From assembly GCA_050084985.1 (NCBI GenBank), contig JBITNC010000001.1, positions 73,718,001 to 73,782,000 of the forward strand: DNA of 64,000 nucleotides. Reading direction: 5' to 3'. Source of the stretch: Nageia nagi. Its lineage: Eukaryota > Pinophyta. The notes below the pieces were generated by a model. The model had not been told where the DNA came from. It searched no databases and worked only from the letters and a program-made list of their open reading frames with translations. Both the position numbers and the translations under genes were made by a program. Of this stretch, positions 36,110-48,530 are shown one piece after another; positions within the stretch are counted from its first letter, which is position 1; each line of letters opens with the position of its first letter.

Positions 36110-36560
36110 AAAGGCCATGTTGCTACCCTAGTAGCCCCTTGTGGCTTCCTACTGCCACCTTGGCTACCCCTACCATCTTGCAACCTCCTATAACCCTGGT
36201 GGCCTCTATCACCTCGTGGCCTCCTATTACCTTGGTAACCCCTAGCACCTTATAGCTTCTTGCCACCTTAGTGACCCTTACCACCTTGCCCATCACCTCT
36301 TCTCTAACCTCCCTCCACTGCTGAATCCCCCCTCCTCATATCCTGTTGCCACCTCTTAGCCTTTGTTTTCCTCTCCATGATGGCTTTTGTTAGTCCTTTA
36401 CCTTTTGCTGCTCCTTTATCATGGCCCTCCAAACTTGTAGCCCTACTCCTTGCAGGCCACTCTCCTCTACCTTGGCCCTCTTCTTCTCCCTCTCTACATC
36501 TTCTCCTTGATGTTGGCCTCCTTCTTGCCTTAGAATAAAGTTGGAGGTTTCCATTTTTTT
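36110..36560. other. C-rich patch within the A3 leader
   Basis: 450 bp of pyrimidine-rich, relatively GC-rich DNA with repeated CTACCACCTTG/GCCTCCT-like words, in marked contrast with its T-rich neighbours. The minus-strand frame at 36573-36304 (Arg/Glu/Gly-rich) is a composition artefact. A2 has a GC-rich patch in the corresponding place (53690-54350). Confidence 0.6.
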
Positions 36561-37084
36561 CTTCTATGTGCATTTAATTATTTTTTTGTTGACTATTTGC
36601 ATATTCTTAAATGCACATAAAAAGTAACATATACTCCTTGGTAAGAGGAAGGGAGGTCATTATCATTTTTTAGGAGCATTTATTTTTCTTACAAAACACT
36701 CAATTATACCTAAAATCTAACTTAGAGTATTCTTTAAGAATTACTTGGAGTGTTTGGATAAAATTGCATTGATTATATTTGACTTTTTCTCTTAAATATT
36801 AGTAAGAACTTAATGGCCTATTAATTGCTTGCTTAAATAGAGAAAGTTAATTCTTTGAAGTAGATAATTTAAATGCTCACTCTTTTTTTAGACTTAACTT
36901 TGGAAGGTAAAGTTAAGTAATTATGAAACATTTATGTCTTAAAGTTGAATAATTTTATAAATATATAAGCATGCAATAAGTATTACTTTGTTGGTATTAG
37001 CATTAAAAATATCTTTTTTTTAAAGTAAAAGAAGGGGAGTTTGTATAAACTTTACTTAAAATATCTATATAAATATTTCATGAT

Positions 37085-37400
37085 TATTGCTTAAATATTT
37101 TAAGTTAATGGTACATGCTTAGTACTTAACTTTTAAATAATGCATGCTTAAGATTAGAACTTATGATTATTACTTAAAAATTATTAAGTTAATGGTACAT
37201 GCTTAGTACTTAACTTTTAAATGATGCATGCTTAGGATTAGTACTTATGCTTATTACTTAAAATTGTTTAATTGAAATGCATGCTTAGTATTTAATTTTT
37301 AAGTTAATATTGCATGCTTAGAACTTAAATTTTTAAGTTAATGTTGCATGCTTAGGACTTAATTCCTTAAGTTAAAAGTTGCATGTTGAGTATTTATCCT
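37085..37400 (+). repeat. Irregular array of ATGCTTAGTACTTAA words
   Basis: At least six loose copies of (A)TGCATGCTTAG(G)ACTTAATTTTTAAGTTAA, two of them in a ~95-bp higher-order direct repeat. Related ACTTAGCAT words appear in the A2 leader on the minus strand (52860-53230). Confidence 0.65.
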
Positions 37401-38303
37401 TCATGTAAAGATAACTTATGCAAATTTTTGGAATGAATACATGCTTATTCTTAAGTATTTATCATTTTTTTTGGCAAAATTAACTTATGCAAAATTAGGA
37501 TCAATGTAAATATGTCCTTTAGGGGTTGGTAAACAAAACTCATTGGACTCTTAGGTTTCAAATGGATGATTTTTTTTAATGCTTTTTTACTTCATGTTTT
37601 GCATTTTTACCTTATTTAATTATGTAAAATTGTAAATATTGAAATGACCAACCCCCTAAAATGAAAAGATCGGCACATACATTCTATAACATGACTTGTT
37701 TAGGGAGCCATGAGGTGAGGATAGGTAGATTGAAGCCTTTAAGTTCAATGATCCAAGTGGTGAAAAGTCCATACTTTTCAATTGCCACTAAGTCCTCTGT
37801 TGGTCTGAACATAACTCTACTAGGTGGATAGGCATGTGTGTAGTGATACTACATGTTTGCATATCCATTCAAAGATTATCTTGATAACCTAAGAGGACAA
37901 CTTGAAACCTAATCAAGATTAATAATTTGGTCAATCCAATAAACATTAAACCTAGAAAAATAGCTAGTACTTCTCCTTGTAAGAGTATATTTCTACCCAA
38001 GAGAAACTAGTTGAGGATTGATAGGACCTGAGCTCCTCTTATGTAGGCATCTAGGTGAAGGTCTAATTTTAAAAAAGAAAATAAGCCTAAATAATGTTGC
38101 TCTACATCTATGATTTTTGAGATGAGAAATGTATTTGGGTACATGGGTTATTATTTAAATTGAAAAACATTTGCACTTATGAATCAAATCAAAATGTCTT
38201 TAGTGTTAAAAATGTAACATGTATTATTTACTTAGTTAAAACATAACATTTAATGTTGTTTATTGAAACCACATGCTTATTATTTCATAATTTTATGTAG
38301 CAA

Positions 38304-39410
38304 ATGGAAGAATCATTTTTACCAAAACACATTCTTAATGGTTCCAACTATGGGATTTAGGAACCATGGATGAGAGCTAAATTACAAGTAAGGAAGCTTT
38401 GGCAAATAGTAAATGAAAACCTTGTACCTCCTACAAATGAGAAGGAACTAGAGGCTTACAAAATAAAGAATGAGTTGGCAACCTCCATGATTTACTATGC
38501 AGTTTCAGATGATGTGCTCTTGATGATTTCCTCTTCACCCTTAGCAAAAGAAGCATGGAATAAACTTAAGTAAATCTTCCTTATTTCAAAATTTTAAATA
38601 AGGTTTACCATATTCCAAAAGTTACTTCAATCTCATTAAGGGGAAGATGAAAATATGGCTATCTACTTGAATAAAATCATTGGCTTAAGGACATAACTTA
38701 TTGCTTATGGATGCAATTAGATCAATGATGAGTTCATGGTCTTCATCATTCTTCAAATCCTTTATTCAAAGTTTGAAAACTTTGTAACAATTATGAAAAT
38801 AAGGCTTGATGATCAAGAAGAAGTATTCTTCCTTAAGAAACTTTCTAGGCACCTATTAAAGCATGAGAAAACCCTTAGCAATAAGGTGTTAATTCTTTCT
38901 TCTAAAGATAATAACATTGATCTTGGAGCAACCATAACTTCTTTCAAGAAGAAGTTCAACCATGAAAAGAAATCTTATCTTTCTTCCTTCAAATGATTGG
39001 ATAAAAGAGGTAATGGCTACAATAGCAATAGGAACAACAGAAATAACAACCACAATAGTAGAAATAATGGTAACAAAAACCACTTCAAGAAAAGAGATGG
39101 AAAAGGCAAAGTAAACAATGCATATCCTAAGAAAAAAATTAATGATAATTGTAACTATTATGGCATTAAAGATCACAAAGAAGTTGACTACTACAAAAAA
39201 AAGAGAAGAAAAGAACAAAGGTAATGGAAATATAAAGAAATACAAAGGCAAGAAGAATATTCATGTTGGTTTTGTTATGAAACCCTACTCCATATCTCAT
39301 TTTTTTTCATCTAAATGGATTGTTGACTCTAGTTTAATTAATCATCTATGTTTTGAAAAAACAAAGTTTGAAAATTTTCACAAGTATAAAAAAGATATAG
39401 TTGTGATAGA
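38304..39410 (+). pseudogene. A3 gag and protease start
   Basis: ATG at 38304 opens MEESFLPKHILNGSNYGI, matching A1 gag. Stops then occur at several Trp/Gln/Arg positions. Recognisable parts are SDDVLLMISSSPLAKEAWNKL (38490-38570), INDEFMVFIILQ (38720-), a basic Asn-rich linker (38997-39100), a damaged zinc knuckle (CNYYGIKDHKEVDY, second Cys and last Cys lost), and protease WIVDSSLINHLCF at ~39318, where the catalytic DSG is DSS. Confidence 0.9.
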
Positions 39411-40905
39411 GTATGAGGTGCTTATAAAAAATAGAACTTAGAACTTGGTTCTTTATCCCAATAAAAAGAATATGATTGGTAATAAATGGATCTACAAGGT
39501 TAAGTTTAATTCAGTTGGAGATATTGAGAAATATAAGGCAAGGTTGTTAGCTAAAGGTTTTGCTCAAAAATATGATGTATATTATGAAGAAACCTTTGCT
39601 CCCATTGCAAAGATGTCCACTGTGAGAGTTATCCTTGCTCTTTTTATAACTCAAAGATGGAAAGTTTTTTAACTTGATGTCAAAAGTGCATTTTTTAATG
39701 GTGACTTAGATGTGAAAATCTTCATGAGTCAACCAAAAGGGTTTATTGTGAAAGGCAAAGAGTCCTTTGTGTGCAAACTAAAAAAGTCATCATATAGACT
39801 TAAGCAAGCACCTAAAGCCTAGTACATAAAGATTTTAGGGTACTTTATAGATATTAAAATCTCCAAGTATTTTTCTAACTTTGATCTATATGTGCTTAAT
39901 GAAGGAAAAGATGTGATATTGATTTTTCTTTTATGTGGATGATTTTTTGATTACTAAGAATAATGATAAAATCATTCAAGAGTGCATATCCAAACTTAAG
40001 GCAACATTTGAAATGATTGATCTTGGTGTCTTGCACTACTATATTAGAATGCAAGTGTATCAATACAAGAATTGTAATTACCTCAGTTAATCTAAGTATA
40101 TATTAGACATCTTGCAAAAAATTAGAATGGAGAAGCGTAGATATGTTGCAATCTCAGTCTCTTATAGAATCACTATTTCTCTAAGCTCAAACTTTCAATT
40201 AGCTAATGCTATAGCTTATATGCAATTAATTGGTAGTATTTTATTTTTGATTATATTCAAGCCAGATATTGCCTTTGCAGTAAATCTGATGGCACAATTC
40301 ATGTAGAAACCATATGCTGAGCACCTCAATGCTATTAAGGAAATCTTGAGGTATGTTGTAAGGATTAAAGATCTTACTCTCAAGTATTTCAAGTCACCCT
40401 CATTTGTTCTTTTTGGATTCTTAGATTTTGAATATGGGGGAGATAGAGATGATAGGAGGTCAACCTTTGCATATGTATTTAGCATTGGTTCAAGTGATAT
40501 CTCTTGGGCTTCCAAGAAGTAGCCTACTATTTCTCTTTCCATCATAGAAGCTAAATATTGTGCCATGTATATTGTACCCTAGGAAGCCATTTGGCTTTGG
40601 CATAGTCTAAAAAAAATTAGGTATGAGCAAGGTAGCTCATCATTGATTTCTTCAGATAATTAATGCATTATTTCTTTGGGTAAGAATCCTATGTTCCATC
40701 AAAGAATAAAATATGTACAAATCCATGCCTATTTTATCAAGGAGAAGGTTCTTGATGGCATCATACACCTGGAGTATTGTCCATCCACCTTGAACTCTAC
40801 TAATTTATTCACCAAGCCCCTCTTGCAAGCTTAGTTCTATAAGCTTAAGGATGCTATTAGGTTGGTGACATTGCTCTCAAGGGGAGTGATATTTGAATTC
40901 TTATG
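39411..40905 (+). pseudogene. A3 reverse transcriptase and RNase H, joined to protease by a deletion
   Basis: Starts in YEVLIKN, the residues just before the RT domain, directly after protease VVI (junction ~39405-39411). RT 39445-39672 is open ([32 protein letters not shown]). YVDD can still be read at ~39930 but in a shifted frame. RNase H (40420-40830) keeps SWASKK, the EAKY-like active region and the end FTKPLLQA. There are many stops. Confidence 0.9.
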
Positions 40906-41702
40906 TTAAATTCATGTTTTTGATGACAACTTCACCCCTAGAAGGATTTTGTGTTGTATAGTGTTGATTTTGTTGTACAATTTCATGGTAAGTTTGCTCT
41001 ATGTGAGGAACTTATTGTATAAATTGGTCAATTTAACATTGTTTAGTTATCCATGTGTGAGGAACTCTTATGTGTCTTTTAACACTATTTATTATCCATA
41101 TATGAGGAACTCATATGTGTATACTCTATTTTGGTCAATTTAGCACTATTCAGTTATCCATGTGTGAGGAACTCTTATGTGTCTTTTGGCATTGTTCAAT
41201 TATCTATATGTGAAGAACTCATATGTGCATGCTCTATTTTGTAATGATAATCAACACATGTTTTATATTAAGCAGGTGATTATAATTTTTTTGGCATGGC
41301 ATATTCATGATGACTTATAGTGCACCATTGATCAATTCATGATGGCATTTGTGTGATTCATATATCCTTGTTGATATGAATATGTTGCATCTAACTGATC
41401 TTATTATTTGAGCTGCTTATGACTTATAAGTTCATTTGAGATTACAAGTTACTTACCTCAGGTATGTAGGCTCTTAGAGACTCTTTATGTCTTCTAGTTG
41501 GATGACTACTTCATGTACATTGAAATCAATTATGGTTAATGATTGTATTTGGCAAAGTAGTGAGTCTCAAACTCGATCTTTATTACATTATAAATATGTA
41601 AAAATTTCTCATCTCCATTGTATCTATTTGGAGGAGAACTCTCTTACTTTATTTTCTTCTTCTCTCTTACTTGTTCTATCCCAATAATACTTTAAGAGGG
41701 AG
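40906..41702 (+). other. A3 3' UTR with variant hairpin units and polypurine tract
   Basis: At 40985-41025 one unit keeps the A1-type arms (AAGTTT..GAACTT, one G-U pair). It is followed to ~41251 by four derived units with ATGTGTGAGGAACTCTTATGTG. One of these has arms ATATGAG and CTCATAT around GAA. Beyond it, sequence related to the A1 3' UTR continues. AAGAGGGAG at 41693-41701 is the polypurine tract before the 3' LTR. Confidence 0.75.
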
Positions 41703-42196
41703 TGTTAGAATATATAATGCATTATTGTAAAGGTTTGTATTAAATCTTCTATGTATGTTCACTAATACTTAAGGGTATAATTTGATACCTTAAGTATTTA
41801 AGTGAATATGATAATGTAACTTATCCTATACTCCATGTCATGAGCATGCCCCTTGGGTGAAAGGATGTGCATGTCATGCTATTGTACATTGGATAAAAGG
41901 GTGATCCACAAAAGGATTTTGTCCTATAAATAGAAGGCTCCCTCTTTATTATCACACATTGATTATGGAGTAAAGTTATGCTATAGGATAGAAGTGTAGG
42001 AGTTGAGATTAGGAGGATTGTAAGAGAGTTGTATTTGTGATTGAAGTAAAGATCTAGTTAGTGGATTTACTCCTAGTTGGAGTAACCACTTACATCTTGT
42101 GTTATTAGATTAGTTTGTAAGTTTGTTAGATGTAATTGTGAGCTTTCATGTGATCTTGGTTAATTAAGAATTATCTTGTTAGTGTTAGTTCCTTCA
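41703..42196 (+). repeat. A3 3' LTR
   Basis: 494 bp, TGTTAG...TTCA, pair of 34931-35408. It carries ~14 extra bases (ATTATGGAGTAAAGTTATGCTATAG region) compared with the 5' LTR. Confidence 0.88.
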
Positions 42197-42229
42197 AAAT
42201 GATATTAGAAGAACACTCATTGGATTACA

Positions 42230-45180
42230 TTGTACAATGAAGTGATTCATTTGAAATTAAACAATATCCCTATATTCAAGACAACATTGGATACATTATA
42301 CAATGAATCTAAGAAAGAATATGCTTTGTTATTTCTTAACCTATTATAAAGATGGATTCTAAAAAGATATATATGGGAAATGAGCAAGATAAGATGTATG
42401 TAAAGATTGAACTTAAAGTACTTCCTTAAATAGAAAGTATAATATCATAAATGCTTAAGGAAAAATAAGGATGTCTTTGCATGGGGATATGATAATATTA
42501 GAACTTTCAAACCTTCTAATAATCTTAGAACTTTCAAACCTTCTATCCTCACACACATTATCCCTTTGAAAGAAGAAGATAATCCTTTTAGGTAGACATA
42601 GAGGAAGTTTAATTCTTTATTATTCCCTATAATATAAAAGGAAATCAAGAAGTTAGTATATGCTATTCAATTATAAAAAGAGTGAGATATTCTTCTTAAA
42701 TTTCCAAATTTAATTCCACTATGGAAAATCAAAAGAGAAATTAGGTTATGTGTTGATTTCAAAAAGCTCAATAAGATTTGTGTAAAGGATAATTATTCTC
42801 TTCCTAATATGGACTAGTTATTAGAAGTAGAAGTAGGTTCATCTAGGATATATTTGCTAGATGGTTTTCATGGTTCAATCAACTCATGGTTGATGAAGCA
42901 AATAGATTAAAAATAACATCCACTACCCCTTTGGGAATATTTGAATACTTGAGAATGCCTTTTGAAATATCTAATGTATGTGCTACTTTTTAGAGAGAAA
43001 TAGATATTTATTTCAAAAATATCATATTCAAATTTATTATTATCTACCTTGATGATTTGACTATATTCTCCAAGATTTCAAAGGATCATGCAAAATATAA
43101 TGATATTGTATTTAAGAAATGCTAAGAATATGATATCTCATTGAATAAAAAAATGTATTTTCATAGCATCCAAAGGAAAATTGTTAGGCCATATAAGATC
43201 AAAAGCAGGTGTAAGGATATATCGAGAGTCAGTGATGAAATACAACCATAAAAAAAATTTATAGTTAGGTTCTTCTTATTCTATAAGATAAATTTTGTTA
43301 GGATATTCATACCATGTTTTGTAAAAATATTATCTCCTATAAATAAAATGATAAAAAGGATGAACAAATAAAGTGGAATGAAGAGAATCTGAATTCTTGT
43401 GAAGTAATTAAATAAGCTATTATTGATGCTCCTACCTTGATCAGATACAATCAATGAAAATATTTTAATTATTTGGATATCCTTCCAAATATATAGTTTT
43501 TGCAATATTATCTTAAAAGGATGAGGATAAAAATGAAGTCCCAATTGATTTTATGAGATTTGAAGTTAAAGATGCAAAACCTAAATATCCTATGATAGAC
43601 AAATATGACTTTGTTATGGTCAAAGCCCTTGGAAATTTTAAACTAATATTTGGATCCAATCATAAGTGCTCAAATCTCTTTTATCATAATAAAGGATCCA
43701 TCAACACAAGTTAAACCATTAGGAGGATCAATAAGATGGATGACCAATTTACTTTAATATGACATAGAATTTCATGTGAGAAAGTTTTTCAAAGGTCAAG
43801 GAATAGCTAAATATTTAGCTAATGATGAAATATATGAGGTAAATATGGTCAACAATATTGATAGATATGATGGATAGGATGATTATTATATCAATTGTTC
43901 AAATTGGTATGTATTTATATGGAGATATATTCAAATACTAGAGTTCATGGAAAATTTATCCAAAACACAAAATATATTCTTGAAATAACAAGATGAAAGA
44001 TACATAATCAAGGCTAATAACCTATACTAAAGACACCCCTGAGGAATTCTTTTGAGTGTATTAAAGAAAGCAAGATAAATTCACTACTTAATGAGTTTCA
44101 TAAGGGGCTATATGTAGCAAAGTATCCTTTAGGAGTAATAACTCTTAATATCTTTAGGGTGAGATTTTGCTAGCCCAAATAGTTTGCTTTAGTATATGAA
44201 TACTATAGAAGATGTCATGAATGATAGCTCTTCATAAGAAAGCAAAAATTAGGTGTTATGCCACTCAGACTAGTGATAGTAGAAACACCATTCGTATAGT
44301 GGGGACTAGACTTTAAACTTGGGAAATTAATCTAAATTATTCTATAGAGCATAAGTGCATCATTACAACTACATATTATTCTACAAAATGGATGGGGGTA
44401 GCACCTTTGAAAAATTACACTACTAAGGTAATGATAAAATTCCTTTAAGAATATATAATCACAAAATTTGGAGTGCTTCAAAAACTAGTAACAAATAATG
44501 ATGTAAATTTTATATCTTTTGAAATGATCAATTTTTTGTTACAAATATGGTATCAAATTATACCAATCAACAAATTATTATCCACAAAGAAATGAGTTAT
44601 CAAAATACTCAAATAAAAATTTGCTAACACAAACAAAGAGATTTATGAAAAATAATAAGAGGAGTTGGAGATCGTAGATGAAATGTGCTTTATGGCTTAA
44701 TAAAATTATTCCAAAGAATAGTACCAAGAAATCACCATATGAGTTGGTAAATGGAAAACAAGCCTTGTTACCCAAAAATATAGAGAAGGTATTATAATTA
44801 CTTAGTACAAAGTCAAGTAATGAATATTCCTTACAAATAAGATGGGATGAGTTGGTCCAATTAGAAGAATAAACAATAATTGCTTTTTCTACCCTCTCAA
44901 AGAAAGCTTCCAAAATACAAACAACTTTAACAAAATATGAAAAGTAAAACCTTTGCACAAAGGAGATATTGTGCTGTATTGGGATCCAAAAAATAACAAA
45001 ATGGGAAGAAAAAGAAATGGGATTCAAAATTGTTAGGATCCTATCAAATCATTGCAAAAATAGGGAAGCATACTTTTATGCTGACTATAATGGAAGAAGA
45101 TGAATTTCTAAGCCTGATGAATGGCCAACACTTGAAGAATTTCTATTTTTATTTTTTATACCAAAGATAGCTAGTATTTT
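42230..45180 (+). pseudogene. Ty3/gypsy pol remnant (RT, RNase H, integrase)
   Basis: Plus strand, no open frame, but blocks follow gypsy order. RT at ~42730-43180: EIRLCVDFKKLN, KDNYSLPN, TPLGIFEYLRMPFEISN, and the catalytic IIYLDDLTIFSK near 43040. RNase H near 43580-43850: PMIDKYDFVMVKAL and the KWMT-like RWMTNL region. Integrase at 44250-44900: TPFV.WGLDF, LYQSTNYYPQRNELSKYSNKNLL and SPYELVNGKQALLP. The C-terminal end (MNGQHLKNFYF) is at ~45120. Stops are very frequent, so it is old. LTRs are not identified. Confidence 0.8.
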
Positions 45181-45483
45181 TAATAGCTTCATTTCTAAGC
45201 TTATCTATTATCCCAAATAGAATTAATATTAGAATTTCCAAATTTTACTTGAAAATTTTAATATATACACTTTTTCTCCAAATCCTGCTATTATTTCTTA
45301 TTCATAATATAATAAAGGTGCTAACAATATTTTTAATAATTATTTTGAGGAAGATTTGAAAGTGCTTTGCCCAAAACTAAGCCTTATTGGGTAGAGAAAA
45401 ATATTCCCAGGATAATGAGAAGTAGTCAAGTGGTTTAGAACCTTAAAAATAGTTGTTCCTATGCTAACACCAACATCCGGAAC

Positions 45484-45757
45484 AACTTCTACGTGATTGG
45501 GCGAACTCTTGCTTGAATAACATTGTTCTCTTGTTGATTATTTCATAGAAACACTCCAATGGGTCTGGGAGTGAACGTGTTATTTCGGTGAAGAGATCTG
45601 TCTTCTCTCCAGCATAGGAGCCACATGAAGGATTTTATTTCTTACTTGCGATGCAAAACTGTACGTATTTCTTTTGGAAATGGATGCTACAATGAGTCGA
45701 CCACGCATGAAATAGAAATCCCCTCCTATAGTTTCTGTCCAAAAGACTCGTCATATG
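45484..45757 (+). repeat. Direct repeat, copy 1 (partner at 63731-64000)
   Basis: Shares with the window's right end GTTCTCTTGTTGATTATTTCA, CTCCAATGGGTCT, TTTTATTTCTTACTTG and GTATTTCTTTTGGA. Most differences are C or G here against T or A there, often at CpG. Confidence 0.8.
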
Positions 45758-47364
45758 CTTTTATAGTACGTAAGACCCATCCTTCAGCATTGATGATTTG
45801 ATTTTAAGCTAAGAATAATAAAATATGGAGGATGCAAATCATATGGTCCTTTCCTAAAACCGATATAGTTTTATATACCTTTTACTTCTTGAAGTTACGC
45901 TAAATCCTTCTTTGTCTATGTAAAGCAATCCTTGAAATGCCTCTACTTAAGTAAGTAAGGTCGCCTAACAAACTAAAGCAACAACGATCTTTCGGCCTCC
46001 AAAAACTAGTGCAATACTTTGGGAATGGTTCCTGTAAACTTCCCACTACATCTTACGAGGTCGTGCAATAAGATGTATTATGTTTATGTTTTAAAGATAT
46101 TAGATAGTAATTTGCAAATCAAATGGAGGAGTACCAATATATCTATGTGCATGCGTTGAGAAATATTTTTTCGAAGAACCTCTATCTGTTAAGCTAAGCC
46201 GTGTAAGATAGCCGCCCAATTGGATTCATTAAAAGAAATTTCCATATACTGCTAAGTTGGAACTACCCACTTGGATTCATTAAAGCTATGATGAGTTTAT
46301 GATATTCTGATTTCATAAAAAAATTTAATTTTATTAGTTGACCCTTCTAGTAAACATGGTTATATATATATATATAAGTTTCTTATAAAACTTAAAGTTA
46401 TGGATTATGGATGACATTGTAAATAGATTAAAGATTTTATCTTTAATGTGTTTATAGTGAAACTAATGTTCATTGTATGATGAATTATGTCTTAAAAATA
46501 ATTTCTTCGAAATATGAAGAAAAGGTTTTATTGTTGATAACCCTTCAAGGTTGGGTGAGGTAGTTTAATTTTTGGAATAAATTAAATGTCATTTAATGTA
46601 ATTATGAATTTTATTTTCCAAAATAAGTGTTATTTGTAATCATTAAATTGAGGGTAGAAGGATGTCTCTAATGAAATTAAGATTGGTTGATGTAAGAATC
46701 TCCAAATCTAATTGATGTGACTTTATAATTTGAGATGAATTCAAAAGTTTGATTCATGATCGAGGAAGATAGGTAGTCTTAACTAAGTCTTAAATCCTAT
46801 TGAGATCAATATGGAGTGTTGTTATTCCATTTCTTGGATTAAATTGTATAATAGAGATACTTGGATTTGATTGAATTGAACTATTGCATGGAGATGATAT
46901 TATAGATTTATTTTTGATTAAAGATGGATTACTCCATGATCAAGTAAGGGAGGTAGTTCTAATAAGAAGTTAAAACATCTTGAGATCAATACTAGAGTAA
47001 TGGCTAATATATTCTTGCATGGATTGATGTGATTTTGAATGATGAAATGAAATGAGATACATTGCATCTAGGGGTAGGATGCATTTCAATATGATAAAGC
47101 ATTGCCCTAATCCTAAAATAACTGTATACCCTTGGATGTACATGAAAGATGGAGATGACAAGAAGATTTTCCAAGTGTTTGAGGATGATATAGAGATCTT
47201 TTACAATATATTTGATCATGAAATTATACATGGGCATAATAAATTACTTACAAGAAAATAAATGTATTAAATATAACCTTCTAGGGTAGAAGTTTGAAAA
47301 ATGTACTTCATAACTTAGGGTTACAACATGTCTACACCTTTGTTCATTATACATTTTGTATATG

Positions 47365-47369
47365 GGGTA
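47365..47369. repeat. Probable target-site duplication of A2, left (GGGTA)
   Basis: GGGTA before the left LTR against AGGTA at 55452-55456 after the right LTR: four of five bases agree and the fifth is a G/A transition. Confidence 0.6.
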
Positions 47370-47851
47370 TGATGGAATTAGTTCTACACTAATCCTCAAG
47401 GTCCAAGACTATAGGAAACTTAATCATTCAACATCTACAAGCTAATAACACCATTCACACAAGATAACACCAATATAAGTGGTTCCTCCCTCCTTGGGAG
47501 TACATCCACAACTAGATCTCAATTCTCAAACTATGCACCCTCTTACTACAATTCCTTTCTCTCCTACACAAACTAGTAGAGTAACAAAATCTAAGTGATA
47601 TTACAAGAGGAGAGGCCCTCTATTTATAGCATGAGAGCACCGCCCTAACCTCCCTTTAACCTAAGGGTAAGGTTAGGGTTACAATAAATATATTACCTAA
47701 CTTTAACCTACCAACTAACCACATGGTAAGGTCAAAGTTTACATAATAAAGAATTCAATTAATCCCTTAAGGTATCTAAATATCCTTTAAGTGATTAATT
47801 GAATTTACAAGGAGTTTAGATATTCATAATATTTCATTACAAATTCTAACA
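47370..47851 (-). repeat. A2 3' LTR
   Basis: TGATGGAATTAG...AAATTCTAACA, followed by CTCCCCCTTA (polypurine tract on the minus strand, 47852-47861). It lacks the TCTTACT found in the other copy near 55176. Confidence 0.93.
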
Positions 47852-48436
47852 CTCCCCCTTAATGCAATATTGGGATAGAGCGTAGAAGAGAGAAGAGAGA
47901 GAGTAAGAGAGAGTTCTCCTCCATAGAGATACAAGCAGAGATGAGAACATTTACATATTTGATAATCTTTTTGAGAACTAGTTTGAGACTCACTACATTA
48001 CCATTTGACAAATTGGTTTACAATACAATCATTAACCAAAACTGGTTTCACTGTACATAGTAGTCGATCAACTTTAAGCTGACATGTGAGTCTCCATGAG
48101 CTTGCTTACACAAGGTGAGTAACCTGCATTTCTGAAGAAGATCCTGCATGCTACAAGCAACTCATGAACAAAATCAATTAGATGCATCATATATTCATTT
48201 TTTTAATAAGAGAATCAAATAATGCCATCTTATAAATAACTGATCAATGGTGCACTATAAGTCATCACGAAGATGCCAAGCCATCACTCATAGTCACCTG
48301 TTGTATATAGACATGTGTTGATTATTAATAAAGCATAACATATAGATGACTATACAATGCCTAAAGACACATAGCAGATCTTCTCATATGAATAGTTGAA
48401 CAATGAAGATGATTGATCAATTATATGCTCAAAAAA

Positions 48437-48530
48437 TTATACAACAAGTTTCTCACGCAGAGCAAACTTACCATGGAGGTATAAAATGTACAAGAAGTTC
48501 CTCACACACAGCGAACTTACCATGGAGGTA
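48437..48530 (-). repeat. A2 3' UTR hairpin units (two)
   Basis: Unit 1 has arms AAGTTT/AAACTT, unit 2 AAGTTC/GAACTT. The second pair of arms has changed together, as in A1 unit 2. A1 has five units here, so copy number varies. Confidence 0.85.

Larger units (their letters stand above)
35546..38300 (+). other. A3 leader with intron-like borders
   Basis: From GTGAA|GTAAAA (donor-like, 35546) to TTTTATGTAG|CAAATGG (acceptor-like, 38300), the latter three bases before the gag ATG. Length is 2,755 bp, near the 2,718 bp of A2. Inside lie a three-copy tandem repeat (35598-35745), a C-rich patch (36110-36560) and an array of ATGCTTAGTACTTAA words (37085-37400). The right end (37800-38090) aligns with A2 52200-52500 in reverse, for example GGCATGTGTGTAGTGATAC. 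Confidence 0.6.
34931..42196 (+). mobile_element. Ty1/copia retrotransposon A3 (family A, integrase deleted)
   Basis: 7,266 bp on the plus strand. LTRs are at 34931-35408 and 41703-42196. The protein is the same as in A1 and A2, the 3' UTR repeat is similar, and the 2.7 kb leader corresponds to that of A2. The LTRs differ at many positions and by indels, so it is the oldest of the three. The flanking 5-mers (GAATA and AAATG) no longer match as a target duplication. Confidence 0.92.
45181..47369. other. No gene recognised; contains a CpG-retaining segment
   Basis: 45400-46230 has clearly more G+C and more CpG than its surroundings, with no readable frame. 45484-45757 is directly repeated at 63731-64000. 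From 46300 on it is AT-rich and featureless apart from a short (TA)n at ~46362. Confidence 0.5.

Noticed and set aside
36304-36573. Minus-strand Arg/Glu/Gly-rich frame of 89 codons
   Set aside because: Low-complexity translation of the C-rich patch, antisense to element A3, with no conserved counterpart in A2.
38889-39251. Minus-strand open frame of 120 codons, Val/Ile/Phe-rich
   Set aside because: Antisense to the Asn/Lys-rich gag linker of A3.
44578-45027. Minus-strand open frame of 149 codons, hydrophobic
   Set aside because: Antisense to gypsy integrase blocks (STNYYPQ, SPYELVNGKQ) on the plus strand. The Phe/Leu-rich product is a by-product of AT-rich DNA, not a membrane protein.
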